A DNA stretch of 64,000 nucleotides from Amylostereum areolatum (Eukaryota; Basidiomycota; Agaricomycetes; Russulales; Stereaceae): contig SAXG01000005.1 of NCBI GenBank assembly GCA_012932865.1, positions 372,001 through 436,000 of the forward strand. The letters are read 5' to 3'. Both the position numbers and the translations under genes were made by a program. Each line of letters starts with the position of its first letter. The first letter of the stretch is position 1. Below the pieces are notes generated by a model. The model saw nothing but the letters and a program-made list of their open reading frames with translations. It made no database searches and was not told the DNA's origin. This document shows positions 10,767-21,635 of the stretch, in pieces.

Positions 10767-11150
10767 ATGTCTTCCACCCTCACCTCCTCATCGCGCAACC
10801 TCTCCACCACCGACCACACTCCCCCTACCACTCCTCCTCCCTCGCCCGTCCTCTCGCGCACTCCCACGCCCGACCCACAAGACGAAGAACTCCTTCGTCA
10901 TCTCAAGAGAGTCACGGAACTCCTAAGCCGTCCGGACGTTGCTCGCGCCATGAAGAGGCCGAGAAGTCTAGACGAAGAAGCCATGCGGGAGTCGAAAGGG
11001 AAATGCGGCATTAGAGGGGTATTCCGGAAGCACGGCCCCCAGTTCAGAAGCCCGGACCACGCGACGACGGCGAGGATAGGGCATCGGCTAGGGTCTCCCA
11101 CGATGGACGGGGAGGACGTAAAAGTAGTGGAGGCGTTACTGAAGCGGTAG
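10767..11150 (+). CDS. Unrecognised small post-pol ORF
   Basis: ATG at 10767 in a good context (CCAAATG) opens 127 codons. The product is Ser/Thr/Pro-rich at first, then charged (DPQDEELLRHLKRVTELLSR), with a basic C-terminal half. It lies between pol and the 3' LTR of the Ty3 element. No domain recognised; it could be an accessory ORF of the element or a relic of a longer spliced protein. Confidence 0.35.
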   Translation: MSSTLTSSSRNLSTTDHTPPTTPPPSPVLSRTPTPDPQDEELLRHLKRVTELLSRPDVARAMKRPRSLDEEAMRESKGKCGIRGVFRKHGPQFRSPDHATTARIGHRLGSPTMDGEDVKVVEALLKR

Positions 11151-11224
11151 AATAGAATTCTATCGCTCAATTCCGGATAAGGATAAAAGGAGTGAACATC
11201 AAAACATGAGGACTCAGAAGCGTG

Positions 11225-11662
11225 ATGCAGCCCACTCAGCCGCCCGATCTCGCGATTTTCAATACGCCTACTCCACGCTGGCTCATCACCGTCATCAGCA
11301 TCATCGTAGGACTTACAATCCTCATATTCCTCGCATCAACAATATTCCTCCTCCAATGGCGAAGAGCGAGCGATCGACAGCATGTTCAAGAAATCCCTCT
11401 AGAACCGCTTCGATTCAGGAATCTACGAGACGTAGATTCTAGAGAGGGGGATAGTGTTACAACTTGTCCAAGGTACTTCATTTTCCATTACCTTATTAGG
11501 AAGGACGTCGCTAAACGACGGATTACGACTGTGCCCCAGTTCGTAACCGTCTCAACGACGCGACGACGACAGTGCCACAGATCGTCACCGTCCCGACAGT
11601 GCCACAGATCGTCACCGTCTCAACGGCACAGCCGCGACGGTGCCACAGTCTCATCCCCGTAG
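11225..11662 (+). CDS. Small single-pass membrane ORF running into the LTR
   Basis: ATG at 11225 opens about 145 codons. Residues about 20-47 form a strong membrane helix (WLITVISIIVGLTILIFLAS and on to LLQW), followed by Arg-Arg and a charged segment, suggesting an N-out single-pass protein. The frame crosses the polypurine tract and enters the LTR at 11455, so the last part is LTR-encoded. Position just before the 3' LTR is where env-like genes sit in other Ty3 lineages, but it is far too short for a fusion glycoprotein and no signal peptide or cysteine framework is seen. Function unknown. Confidence 0.4.
   Translation: MQPTQPPDLAIFNTPTPRWLITVISIIVGLTILIFLASTIFLLQWRRASDRQHVQEIPLEPLRFRNLRDVDSREGDSVTTCPRYFIFHYLIRKDVAKRRITTVPQFVTVSTTRRRQCHRSSPSRQCHRSSPSQRHSRDGATVSSP
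11441..11454 (+). other. Polypurine tract of Ty3 element
   Basis: AGAGAGGGGG followed by ATAG lies immediately before the TGTTAC start of the 3' LTR, the position and composition expected of the plus-strand primer. Confidence 0.75.
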
Positions 11663-11989
11663 ATACTTGATGCGACCGTCGCTCAATGTACATATATTTA
11701 CTCGACCTCCTTTCTTATAAAAGGAGGCTCATCGAACGAGCCATTCCTCAGCTCGTTCTCTTTGTAAATACAGGACTGTTCTAAATAGAACCTCCTCTTA
11801 AAACTACTAAAGAGAGCATAAAGTAACTAAGTCGAAAGCTCGCCTAAGTCTTCTGTGAAGACTTACTGCTTCGCTTATCGACCTCTAACTTCGTATAGCC
11901 GAGACGTCTGGATCACCTGATCCCACCTCTCATCCACACGAGTACTGTAGCCTGAGCCGCTTGTCACGTGATAAGGACCGTCCTTAACA
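11455..11989 (+). repeat. 3' LTR of Ty3 element
   Basis: The proposed LTR starts TGTTACAACT directly after the polypurine tract and ends CCTTAACA, giving a TGTTA/TAACA terminal inversion over 535 bp. It contains a TATA box (TATAAAA, 11716-11722) that would start transcription of the element, and a 25-bp word (GACAGTGCCACAGATCGTCACCGTC) repeated at 11568 and 11595. The right boundary rests only on the terminal inversion because the 5' LTR is outside the window. Confidence 0.75.
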
Positions 11990-12395
11990 TATTGCATACA
12001 AAGAACTAGTTATCGACGTACATCAGCAAATTATCGAATTTTGTTTCACCTTGTTAAGCCATGTTTTTGCTTGTTTCGGTGTTGCACAATGTGCGAAACA
12101 GTGTGAAACAGTCAAAACATGCCAACACATCAACATGTCCCCAGGCCATGTCTGATTGCTCAACATGCATGAGTTGGCCAATGAACAGCCAATCTATACC
12201 CAATGAACACACAACTTAGAATCTCCAACAGTTATACAGGTTAGTAATAGCTGGCAACTTGGTACAACAGTTCAACACAGTTTGAATACATTCAAAACAT
12301 CATCTGTCAGGATCAAAACAAATTCCATTCAAAACAATGCAGCTATTCAATTCATACTAGGTAATGTAAATATTGTAGGCAGTAGGGTACGTACG
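11990..12395. other. A/T-richer non-coding stretch
   Basis: Between the LTR and the minisatellite. It is rich in AACA, CAACATG and TTCAAAACA words and has no supported gene. Similar AACA-rich sequence occurs on the other side of the minisatellite (13341-13740), so both may belong to one repeat. Confidence 0.5.
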
Positions 12396-13266
12396 GAACG
12401 ACGAGGGTGCGGGTGGAGACGCGGGTGCGGGCGACGAGACAACGGGGGCAGGGGCGTCGAGAGCCAGGTGTTGGCATTGAGGGTGACGAGACCGTCGGCG
12501 CTGGGGGCGACGCGCGTTGGCGTTGGCGGGTGACGTGTGCGTGGGTGTTGGGGGATGACGAGACTGTAGGGGGCGACGAGGGCGTGGGGAGATACGAGGG
12601 CGTGGGGGGCGATGAAGCCGTCGGCGGCGGGGACAACGCGCGTCGCCATGGGGGCGACGGGCGCATTGGCATTGAGGGCGACGGGTGTGGGCGTTGAGGG
12701 TGACGGGCGTGGGCGTTGAGGGCGGCGGCTCAGTCGTTGGGGGGTGGCAAGGGCGTGGGGGGTGATGAGGGCGCGGGGGGTGACGAGGGCGCGGGGGGTG
12801 ACGTGGGCGCGGGGGGTGACGTGGCCGTGGGGGTGGGGGTGCCACGCGTCACTGTGGGGGCGACAAAGGCATTGCCATTGAGGGCAACGCGCGTCGGCGT
12901 TGGGGTGACGCGCGCGTTGGCGTTGAGAGCGACGGGTATGGGCGTTGAGGGCAACGGGCGTGGGCGTCGAGTGCGACAGTGAGGTCGTTGGGGGGTGACG
13001 AGGGCATGGGGGGTGATGAGGGCGTGGGGGGTGACGAGGGCGTGGGGGGTGACGAGGGCGTGGGGGGTGATGTGGCCATGGGGGTGGGGGCGCCACGTGT
13101 CGCCGTGGGGGCGACAAAGGCGTTGGCGTTGAGGGCGACGCGCATTGGCGTTGGGGGTGACGCGCGCGTTGGCATGGAGGGCAGCGGGTGTCGAGGTCGT
13201 TGAGGGCGGCGGCGAGGGCGACGAAGGCGGCGGCGAGGGCGACGAAGGCAGCGGCGAGGGCGACTA
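12396..13266. repeat. GC-rich minisatellite with 251-bp higher-order repeat
   Basis: Degenerate units of about 18 bases such as GGGGGGTGACGAGGGCGTG run for nearly 0.9 kb. A longer segment starting GTCGTTGGGG at 12733 recurs at 12984, an offset of 251 bp, carrying the same series of subunits (block of GGTGACGAGGGCG, then GGGGGCGACAAAGGC, then GGTGACGCGCGCGTTGGC). G runs of five to seven are all on the + strand. Long ORFs on both strands here are products of the repeat (Pro-Arg-His or Gly-Asp repeats) and are not genes. Confidence 0.88.
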
Positions 13267-13340
13267 GGCCGGGTCCCCAACGAACGACGGATTGTCGTGG
13301 TTGAAGACAAAGAGACGACGCGGCGTCGAGCGTCAACATA

Positions 13341-13700
13341 ACTGAAAGGTCACGTGACTATGTATCCAAAATCCACTAAGTCATGATTTCACAAGTAATT
13401 AACCAAATTACCTACTAAATTTACCAAGTATGAAAGTAAACTTCTATAGTATACCCAAGAGAACTTCCAAGTCACACTTGTTTCAACAAGCTAGCCAGGA
13501 ATTCTGTCCCAAGTGTAAATACTAAGGTATTGCCCATGTTGTTGGTGGAGATGGGAAGCCTGTTGCATAGAGTTCTCGTATTGTGTTCAAACCTGGGTAG
13601 TTTATGAGATATTGGTGTATTGTTGAGTACTCATCCCAGTTGGCACGTGTTTAGCCAACGTCACAACTGGTGACAACATCTCAACACCTCAAATACGGTC
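13341..13700. other. Non-coding stretch beside minisatellite
   Basis: A/T-richer sequence with AACA-rich words. No gene seen. Confidence 0.45.
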
Positions 13701-14415
13701 TCAACCATTCAAAACAACAAAACAAAATTTGACAAATTGCTGATGTAGTTCATATACCTCTCGGTCCGAGGTCTCGTCCGTCCAGATGCCTTCCGTAGTT
13801 CCCGTATTCATCGGATCCGCATCCTTCATCGTTGTCGCGTCCATGGGGTAGGGCACGGTGAATCGAGCAGTCAGCCCAGAGACGGTTTCCCAGCTTTGCA
13901 AACGCAAGCCTTTTCCCGGCTTCGGGTAGATGGCCCCAAATGTCCACTTGCCCGCACGTACGAGCACTCCAAAATCGGTCACAGCTATGGAAATTTTCAT
14001 GATTGGGTCGAAGATTTCGGCTTCGGAGGTGGTGGGTGCGAGCTTGACCAAGGTCAGGAGGAGGTCGTAGGTTTTGGGATTGAACGAGCCGGTCATCTGT
14101 ATAGGAGACTCCTCAGGCTTTGCCCATGGGTTCAAGGGTATCACCTAGGAACAAGAACCTTGACAGTTCAGTATATGCACAAAGAAGATGTCGATGACTC
14201 CGGCGCACCTTGATGTTCTTTCGCAAGAATATCTCAAATGTTTCTCCTGCTTCCTCTACGCCCAGACGTCGTTTCGTCTCTTCCCAATGGTTCTTGAATT
14301 TGTCGATTCCAGAGAACGTCCAGACGGCGGCGTTCACAACGGTCTCTTCGAGTTTACGCGCGTTCGCTGCCTTGGTTGGACCATTAGTACGAAATGGGAG
14401 CAGGGAGGCCTTCAA
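13701..14415 (-). CDS. Unrecognised fungal family, member A
   Basis: Exon 14415-14209 (5' end open), intron 14145-14208 (64 bp, GTGCGC...CTAG), last exon 14144-13701. The first exon has the family block HWEETKRRLGVEEAGETFE and ends KNIK; the intron then falls in phase 0 and the next exon starts VIPLNPW. Further family blocks are TGSFNPKTYDLLL, LAPTT, RAGKWTFGAIYPKPGKGLRL and TARFTVPY. Three homologues (38389, 39367, 40537) share the same order and the same intron. No ATG is in frame in the first exon; a TACTAAT branch-like site near 14386 suggests an upstream exon as in member D. No domain recognised; probably a soluble protein of about 220 residues. Its tail matches member D, not B or C. Confidence 0.7.
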
Positions 14416-14899
14416 GGTCGTCGTAAGTATGGGTCGTGGTAGATCGGGATCCTCCTTTTCATTTCCTTTGCCAGCTCTGTGACGCCGCTCAGCCCGGCCA
14501 GTTTACACGTGGAAGAAAAGGACGCACGACGTGTTGACACATTTAGAGATATTGTCTTAGCGGGATGGTTCTGTCACGGAAGGTGAGCATTACTTCGTGG
14601 GTGCGAGAGAACAGCAGCGCACCTCAGTGGCCAGGACAGACTCGGCGGACATGACTTGGTCAAACTTGAACGGCTGGTGTGTTCGAGATCGAAACTGAAG
14701 AGCATGATGTCGTAGCCGAAGCTTATGTATATACGGGAATTACGGCACGTCTGGGCTGTTGTAGGTGTGCCACGTTCCCGATGAGATGCAGGGCTAGCGC
14801 GGTCAGAGACTCAGAAGGTATGTAAGTTGTTTAAACGCAGCAATTCCATGGTATCAAAGGCTCGAAATCGCTTGGAAGCCTTGAGGCCTGAGGTGGCGA

Positions 14900-15419
14900 G
14901 GGGCTATAGGACCCCTGAAATTCCCTATAAATGATTCATCTCGGACCACCGAAAATTTGGGCCTTATGGGAACCTATGTATGGTACTCTCCACCGAAAAT
15001 GGGCCCCGTAGGGCCGACATGTTGGAGCTAAGAACCACTGAAAAGGAACCCGCCCGTCCGAAGTCCCATCTTCACCACCGAAAATGGTAAGCATCTGAAC
15101 ACGCCGAGGATCTGTCAGTTCCAATCACAAGTATTTTGCATATTTTGCTTCTCATGGGTCTATGGAAGCAAACTAGGCATGTTATAGCAAGCTTGTGCAT
15201 AAAATGAGAGTTCTGCTCTGGAAACCTCGACGCCGAAGGCGTGGGAAATTAGACTTTTTTTAGATATGTATAGTCTAAGAACCACTGAAAACGGCTGACT
15301 TGAAAAAATCTATCATGTAAATCACCGAAAATGGCCCAAATTCTGTCCCAGCGCACCACCGAAAACAGGTCACCCTGGGATGAATGCTCTATAGGGAATT
15401 TCAGGGGTCCTGGGGCTAT
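14900..15419. mobile_element. hAT-like MITE, 504 bp, with 8-bp TSD
   Basis: The element (14908-15411) begins AGGACCCCTGAAATTCCC and ends with its exact reverse complement; the first 22 bases of each end match perfectly and similarity continues to about 33. It is flanked by GGGGCTAT at 14900-14907 and 15412-15419, an 8-bp target duplication typical of hAT transposons. No ORF is present, so it is non-autonomous. Inside, the word CACCGAAAA (or CACTGAAAA) occurs seven times, all on the + strand: 14947, 14991, 15036, 15076, 15283, 15323 and 15357. It lies about 0.5 kb upstream of the polynucleotide kinase gene. Confidence 0.88.
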
Positions 15420-15899
15420 GCGATTGCGTCTGCGTCAGGGAGACCAGTTGGGGAGATGCAATTGCTTCCCGGACCCCGGTGGATGGTCAAGAGAATTCAA
15501 ATAAACAAAAGGTGCGTCTCACACAACCCGACTCACGCGTCCGAGACGAGGCGCGTCGCGTCGCGTCAGTGACTCACTTGCGCTCGACGTTCATCATCCT
15601 GTCTGCTCTATTATACGAGGTCCTACATGCCGGACATATCCTCTGAACCAAGTATGCCCTCTTCCCTCATCATCGTAACGGACTTTAACGCCCGATAAGC
15701 ATCCACCGCGAATAAAAGAGCTCACGACGGTGACGACACGTCTACGGGCGACGGCGGCGTTGCCCAGAAAAAACAAAAGAAGTGTGCGTGTTCAACGTCA
15801 AACCAGGTCAAAACTCTGCGCTCTAACTAACTGAATGCTTCAGTGTTCCCCATATTTGCCCAACCCGGCGTTTCGACCTCCCAATCTGACGTTATCACC

Positions 15900-17498
15900 A
15901 TGCCCTTCCGATGGGACAAAGCCTTGGGTCCCACCGGCAAACGCACTTGTCTCCACGGCGTGCATCTGATACCCAAGCCTTCGTCGAAAGTTGCTATGTT
16001 CGACCTCGATGGCACCCTCATCAAGTCGAACTTTGATAGAGGAAAGGCCAAGGGCAGGAAAACAGGGCCATTGGAGTGGGAGTGGTGGAAAGCTGTTGTT
16101 CCGGTAAAGCTCAAGGCGGTTCACGACGCGGGGTGAGCCTACCAGGATGATATCCCCCCTATAATGTTGACCGCAGACCTGCCTCGCGACAGGTATTCCA
16201 TCGCTATCATCTCGAACCAGAACTATAAAGAAAAACAGATAACAGAATGGAAGGCGAAGATCCCGCTCATCGCAAAGTCGGTACGACTTTCACCCCTCCA
16301 CGAGGATCCTTCTTACTCGCGTTCGCCAGATTCCAGATATTCCCTTCCACATCTTTGCCGCGACCGCTAAAGACGGATTTCGCAAGCCGATGCCGGGCAT
16401 GTGGCGTGAGCTGGAACGTATATTCGCGGAGGAGGGCGTTACCATAGGTGAGTTCATTGGAGGTCTACGCTGGAAGTGGCACTGAGTTGATGTTTGTCTA
16501 GACAAGACGACGGCGTTCTACGTCGGTGACGCAGCCGGTCGAGCGGACGACTTCGCTGGGACGGATAGGAAGTTCGCTATCAATGTGGGCATCGACTTTC
16601 ACACCCCCGAAGTCAGTCGCATGCTCCTTCTCTAGTGAAATATTCTGACACTCCGTCTAGGCTTACTTTTTAGATTTTCCCGAAGGACCATTCAGGTTAC
16701 AGGGATTTCATCCGGCGTCGCTCAAGCCAAGTACGTCGTGACACGTCTACAAACTCGCTTTCCATCATTAAATACCCTTCTCTAGCTACTCCTAATCCTC
16801 CCCCAGCAATACCGGACACGCCCGAACTCGTCGTTTTTGTCGGCATGCCATGTCTTGGGAAATCGACGTTTTACCGCACCCACTTCGCTCTAGCGGGGTA
16901 CCTGCACGTCAATCAAGACACCCTCGGTTCCAGACCGAAGTGCATCAAGGCAACGGAAGAGGCCCTGAAGGAGGGCAAAAGTTGCGTTGTTGGTGCGTTG
17001 ATATCATGTGTCTATGTATGTTTTCTGCCGCTGAGCTACGGCTGCCTCATAGATAACACGAACCGCGATATCAAGACAAGAAAGTTATACGTTGACCTAG
17101 CGAAGAAGATGGGCATCCCGGCTAGGTGCGTTCCCTTTTTCTAGCACAGTCGTAGGTTAACTTACGGTTTCGGGTAGGTGTTTTCTTTTCGATGGTTCGA
17201 AAGAGCTAGCGTGGCATAACAATCTATTTCGCGCATATAACCTTCCAGCATCCATATCCGATCGAGAGGTCCGTGGACTTTCCCCCACTTACACGCTAGC
17301 GCCATCTGACGAGCCGCTGCTCTCCAGCCCGCACGCGACAATCTTCCTTACCTAGCATTTTCAGGATTCGCCACAAATTACGAGGAACCCACCGCCAGCG
17401 AAGGGTTCGCTGAAATTCGCACAGTATGTTGGCGGTTCGAGGGCGATGAAGAGGAGAGGCGACATTGGAACATGTGGCTTCAGATCGATGGGAAGTGA
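15900..17498 (+). CDS. Polynucleotide 5'-kinase/3'-phosphatase (PNKP)
   Basis: Repairs DNA ends by removing 3'-phosphates and phosphorylating 5'-hydroxyls, acting in single- and double-strand break repair in the nucleus. Exons: 15900-16132, 16193-16280, 16330-16447, 16502-16611, 16661-16730, 16786-16992, 17053-17125, 17178-17272, 17356-17498; phases agree and give about 378 residues. The N-terminal HAD phosphatase has VAMFDLDGTL (nucleophile Asp and acid Asp), IISNQN, FRKPMPGMW and YVGDAAGR; the C-terminal kinase has the P-loop VGMPCLGKST and DNTNRD. The tail FSGFATNYEEP and MWLQ fits the family. The ATG at 15900 has a good context. The last intron uses a weak donor (GTGGAC at 17273), so that junction is less certain. 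Confidence 0.9.
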
Positions 17499-17846
17499 TG
17501 CATGATGGCTGCTGCACTATACCGTATGTTGCCATCATCGCATTCCTTTCCCTCACTGACCGTAAGACATGCATTTGTATGTAAATGCAGCTCGCTGCTC
17601 CATGGCTGTCAAAGTGGCTTCATCTTCTCGCTCGTGGATTTCGCGTGTATTCCCCGGTTCCCCGTTGCATCAGACTTCCGTTGTGTTGCGTTCCTACCAA
17701 CATCGCGTGGAAGGTTCAAGAGAACTCACCCCGGTTTCTTTACCCCGGAATTCTCCTGGTGCCGACCATGCCGATCTGCAGCTTGCGCTCGTCGCGTAAT
17801 GCGTCGTTCAGACGGTGGGGTATGCAGGATATGATATATCGTTTTA

Positions 17847-17906
17847 CCTACGAATATGACCGCCGGAAGTGATACGTGTGTTGCTTCCGGCGATCACATT
17901 CGTAGG
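17847..17906. repeat. Long imperfect inverted repeat (hairpin)
   Basis: CCTACGAATATGACCGCCGG and following AAG (17847-17869) pair with 17884-17906 across a 14-nt loop: 23 positions with two mismatches. It lies 350 bp downstream of the PNKP stop. It could be a transcript hairpin or the relic of a small palindromic element. Confidence 0.65.
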
Positions 17907-19202
17907 AGCCACTCAACCGTGTTCGTGTATAGCAATGGAATGAGATTGTCGAGTCGGCAGTCACGAATTTTGAGCCCATCATTGGAGCTCCAATATAAGG
18001 ACGGGGGTGAGGTACATGTTTACTGACACACAAACATCGATAGGCAGGTTCGCGTACTATAGGTGAGTCACTCGTGCATCTTCCTACCGTCGTGCACGCT
18101 TGAATGAAGTTTCTTCTAGGCGGACTCGTTCGACGCTCGCGAGGCCCCAGGGCGCTTGCCGCCCAGCTCATCGATGTTTCCATGATATTAGCTCAGCGTT
18201 CTATGTTGAACGTGTGTGATGCGGGCGACGTCCGCGCAACCGTTTATGGAACAAGTAACGATGAGCGAAGACCCCATATTTGCGAATCAGCCGATGGTCG
18301 CGTTATCAGTGCTCCTCGCCAGCGCGGACAACAGGACCTACGATACGGATAAGACGAGGGCGGAAAGGACAAATGCATCCACTCGAACGTGTACTGTAAC
18401 CGCCCGCCTTTTATTCCGACGTTGCTTCCAAGTTCTAACGAAGCTTTCTTTGTGGCATAGCGCACCCGATCGCGTTGCTTTGTGATTCGCGCCACACCCT
18501 GAATAGTAAAGTGACTCTTCTCGTAATAGAACAAGCCGAGCAGCAGAGCAAACAACACACGGCCACGGCGCGCAATTTAAGACGACGCCGGCACCACAAC
18601 CCTGGTCTCTATTAGAGCGATAGCGATCCCTGCGCGTGAAAAGCGACGATCGAGTGTCGAGTGTGGAGCCGGCGGGCGACTTCAGCGTCTCGTTTTTTTT
18701 GGTGCGACTGCGAGTCGGGCGAGGAAGTGGAAGAGGAAGAGGCCGCCATCGAGGGTAACTAAATGGGCGGGGCGGCGAGCGGCGAGCGCGAAGAAAAAAC
18801 GGCGAGGTGAGACTCGGGATGCCTGAAGGGGACCTCGGGCTGGCGAAAGACGAGGGGATTGTCCTGAAAGAGCAAGAAACGAGGCGAGGACGGCGTATAG
18901 GATGAAGCGGCGGGCAGCGGGCGGCGGGCGTTGGGAAGCGTTGTGGAGCTGGAGGACAAGAGCGCGGGAAGAGGCTCCACAAATTGACCAGGGGGAGCCG
19001 AGGGTCCGTCCCCCGACGTCATAAGGCCCCATGATCAGACGTTCTACTGGCGCCAGCCAACCGGGAGATCTCGCTTTCGCTCCCCCGATCCTCATTTTCC
19101 GTCCGCTAACCCAGGCGTAACCCTCCTTTCCTTCACATCCTCTTTTTTTTTCTAACCTATCGATCATGGAGCCACCTTTCATTATTTTCCTAGCGAGAGC
19201 GC

Positions 19203-19209
19203 TATATAA
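19203..19209 (+). promoter_or_regulatory. TATA box of reductase gene
   Basis: TATATAA stands 88 bp before the ATG at 19297, followed by a C/T-rich leader, the usual layout of strongly expressed basidiomycete genes. Confidence 0.6.
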
Positions 19210-19296
19210 CCTTGACCGCCTCCGACAAGACTCGACAGCACTCACCTCCCCCATCTCTCTCTCAACCACCCACCTTAACCTCTTTCAAATTGAACA

Positions 19297-20645
19297 ATGT
19301 CTCCCGTCAACGCCCCCGCTAAAGTTCTCGTATCTGGCGTCAACGGCTACCTTGGCGTCTGGGTAGCTCGCAAACTCCTCGAGGCCGACTACTCCGTCCG
19401 CGGCACCGTTCGCTCAGTGGCGAAGTCGGGCGACCACCTTAACAACCTCTTCGCGTCCTACGGCGACAAGTGGGAGCTCGTCGAGGTTCCTGACATCACT
19501 GTCGTACGTTCTTTAGCCCCTGTCAGTGTCCATGTGGTTGCTTACTTTTCTCCCTCTGTTCGTGTAGTCTGGCGCGTTCGACGAGTCCGTCAAGGGTGTC
19601 GACGTCGTGGCGCACACCGCCTCGCCTTTCCATTTCAACGTCAACGACCCGAGCGGTATGCTTACCTTTCATCTACTCCCCTCCGACTTATCTGATCTCG
19701 TCCTCACAGAACTTATCGACCCCGCCGTCAAGGGCACCGTCTCCATCCTCGAATCCATCAAAAAGACAGGGTATGTTTCCTTCTTTTGCTTTCGCGCTCC
19801 TCTCCTTAGGCTATTTTCCTTTCATTAGGCAGACCGTGAAGCGCGTCGTCCTCACCAGCTCCGTCGCCGCCGTCAACGACCAGCCCGAGCAGCCCACCGT
19901 CTACGACGAGTCTCGATGGAACGACATGCTCGTCAACCGTGTCAAGGAGAAGGGCGCCGCCGCCGGTGGCAACGCCATCTACAAGGCTTCCAAAACGCTC
20001 GCCGAGCGCGCTGCCTGGGACTTTGTGGAGAAGAACCAGAGCGAGATCAACTTTGACTTGACCGCTATCAACCCCCCTAACGTGAGTTCCCCACTCCGGT
20101 CGTCGTCTCCCTTTTTGCTGACTGTGCGCGCGTCTGTAGATCTACGGCCCCCCTATCCACGAGGTCACCAAGGCCGAGAACCTCAACACCTCCCAGCGCC
20201 GCATGTACGACGTCCTCACCGGCGCGCAAGACGCGAAGACGCTCGCAAGCGTCACCGGGTCCGCTGTCGACGTCCGCGACGTCGCCAAAGCGCACGTCCT
20301 CGCCATCTCCAACCCCAACGTCGCCGGCGAGCGGACGGTCATCTGCGAGGGTACGTTCTCCTCGCGCCGCGCCCGCCCTTCGTTCCCCGATCTGACAGAC
20401 CCGTCGCAGGCACGTACTGGAACCAGGACTTCCTCGACATCGCGCACACCATCGAGCCCAAGCCGTGGGACGGCATCGCGAAGGGCGTGCCCGGCCAGAC
20501 GAAGGACAAGCCCTCGCCCGTCACGTTCGACACGAGCAAGTTCGAGCGCCTGTACGGGTTCGAGCTCAACCCGCTCTCGACGATGATCAAGGACTCCCTG
20601 GAGGACTTCAAGGAGCGCGGCTGGGTCGAGGCCGCGACCGCCTGA
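19297..20645 (+). CDS. NAD(P)H-dependent reductase, extended SDR (dihydroflavonol-reductase/Gre2-like)
   Basis: Probably reduces aldehydes or ketones in the cytosol, as the Gre2/dihydroflavonol-4-reductase group does; the substrate cannot be told. Exons: 19297-19503, 19568-19655, 19710-19770, 19829-20081, 20140-20350, 20410-20645; 351 residues, normal for the family. The nucleotide-binding motif GVNGYLG is near residue 16, Ser of TSSVAAV is the catalytic serine, and YKASK supplies the catalytic Tyr and Lys. HTASPF is a further family signature. The ATG at 19297 follows a C/T-rich leader and a TATA box. All six exons keep phase without repair. Confidence 0.92.
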
Positions 20646-21635
20646 GGTGCTCCCTCACGCGCGGGACGCCCCCGTGCGCCCGCACGCCCTCTCCGCGCAT
20701 CCTGAGGTCGCGAGGACGGCGTATCTGTATGGGTTCGAAGGCTGTCTTCCCTCTCCCACAGTCATAGCCCGTCGACAGATCCCGCCGCGCCGAGTACGTC
20801 TGTAGCTATTAGGTGTAGTAGTCTTATGGATCGCAAAGATCGTCGCATATGTAGAATTAGACCTTCGCATGGCCCTTGTTCATAATTTAATCGTCCGTCC
20901 GCACTTCCTGTGGGCGCTGGTTTCTGCCAGTGCCACCCATCGATTTGTCTGAGGCGTGGTTCTGAGTTGTATCGCAAGGCGCCAAGCCGCGGGGACTAAG
21001 AACGCGGCGGACCTCGGGGCCTTGAACGGGGTCATGTGGACGGCTGGCCATCGTCGCGGAGGTTTGCTCATTATTGCAGATCGCCGATCCAAAGTTCGAC
21101 CTCGGGTCAGAAAGCGGAGAGCGCTCAGCTGTTCAAGGCGAACCCAGATCGCCTTCTTAATGGGAGCCACGGGTCTCATCAGTCACTAGTCATCCCTCAC
21201 GGCAAATAGGGCCGTGTTCATCGCCTTTAATGTAGGCTCTTGGGCGGCGGTAATATACACTACGTACATTCGAACTTTATCCAGCGGTATAGTACGCGTG
21301 ATGGCTCCTTCTCTCACAGCCTCACCTTAGCCTTGACCACGACTTCGGCGTAAAGGATCCCGAGGTACGAGGGTTGACGCCTATCTACTCTGCTACTGGA
21401 GACTACTTCGGCGCTCAGCGTGTGCAAACGATCAACAGATCCATGCGACAACAGCATATTATCGGTTTCATACATTACTTCAGATGGACGTGCTACAGAC
21501 ATCTGATAGCATCCACGGGCACCTGTCGAGGATTACGACATCCATAAGCTACAGAATAAAGTTACAAGAGTCAGAACCACCCCAGATCAGGAACAGTCGA
21601 CTGTCGTGGAGGGAAACAAGATCGTCGTCAGCATA
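20646..21635. other. Intergenic; no gene seen
   Basis: Convergent 3' regions of the reductase and the lipocalin-like gene. No ORF with a recognisable domain. Confidence 0.5.

Larger units (their letters stand above)
1..11989 (+). mobile_element. Ty3/gypsy chromovirus, 5' end outside window
   Basis: The order gag, -1 frameshift site, pol (protease, reverse transcriptase, RNase H, integrase, chromodomain), extra ORFs, purine tract and LTR defines a Ty3/gypsy element of the chromovirus branch. The 5' LTR and primer-binding site lie left of the window, so the LTR pair cannot be compared. Pol is a single uninterrupted frame of about 1,298 codons, so the copy is not old. Its gag is broken by a nested element at 1411-4215. 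About 3.1 kb of coding-like sequence between pol and the 3' LTR is unusual for the group. The five bases after the LTR (11990-11994) would be one copy of the target duplication; the other copy is not visible. Confidence 0.93.
17499..19296. other. Intergenic; no supported gene
   Basis: No ORF here has a domain or convincing codon structure. It holds the hairpin at 17847-17906 and, in its last 600 bases, a GC-rich then pyrimidine-rich promoter for the reductase gene. ORFs on the - strand at 18338-19269 are compositional shadows. Confidence 0.5.

Noticed and set aside
12347..13339. 330-codon ORF on the - strand and several + strand ORFs
   Set aside because: They are translations of the GC-rich minisatellite (Pro/Arg/His or Gly/Asp repeats) without a domain.
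18338..19269. Long - strand ORFs (up to 214 codons)
   Set aside because: GC- and C/T-rich promoter sequence read backwards; no domain, overlaps the TATA box and leader of the reductase.
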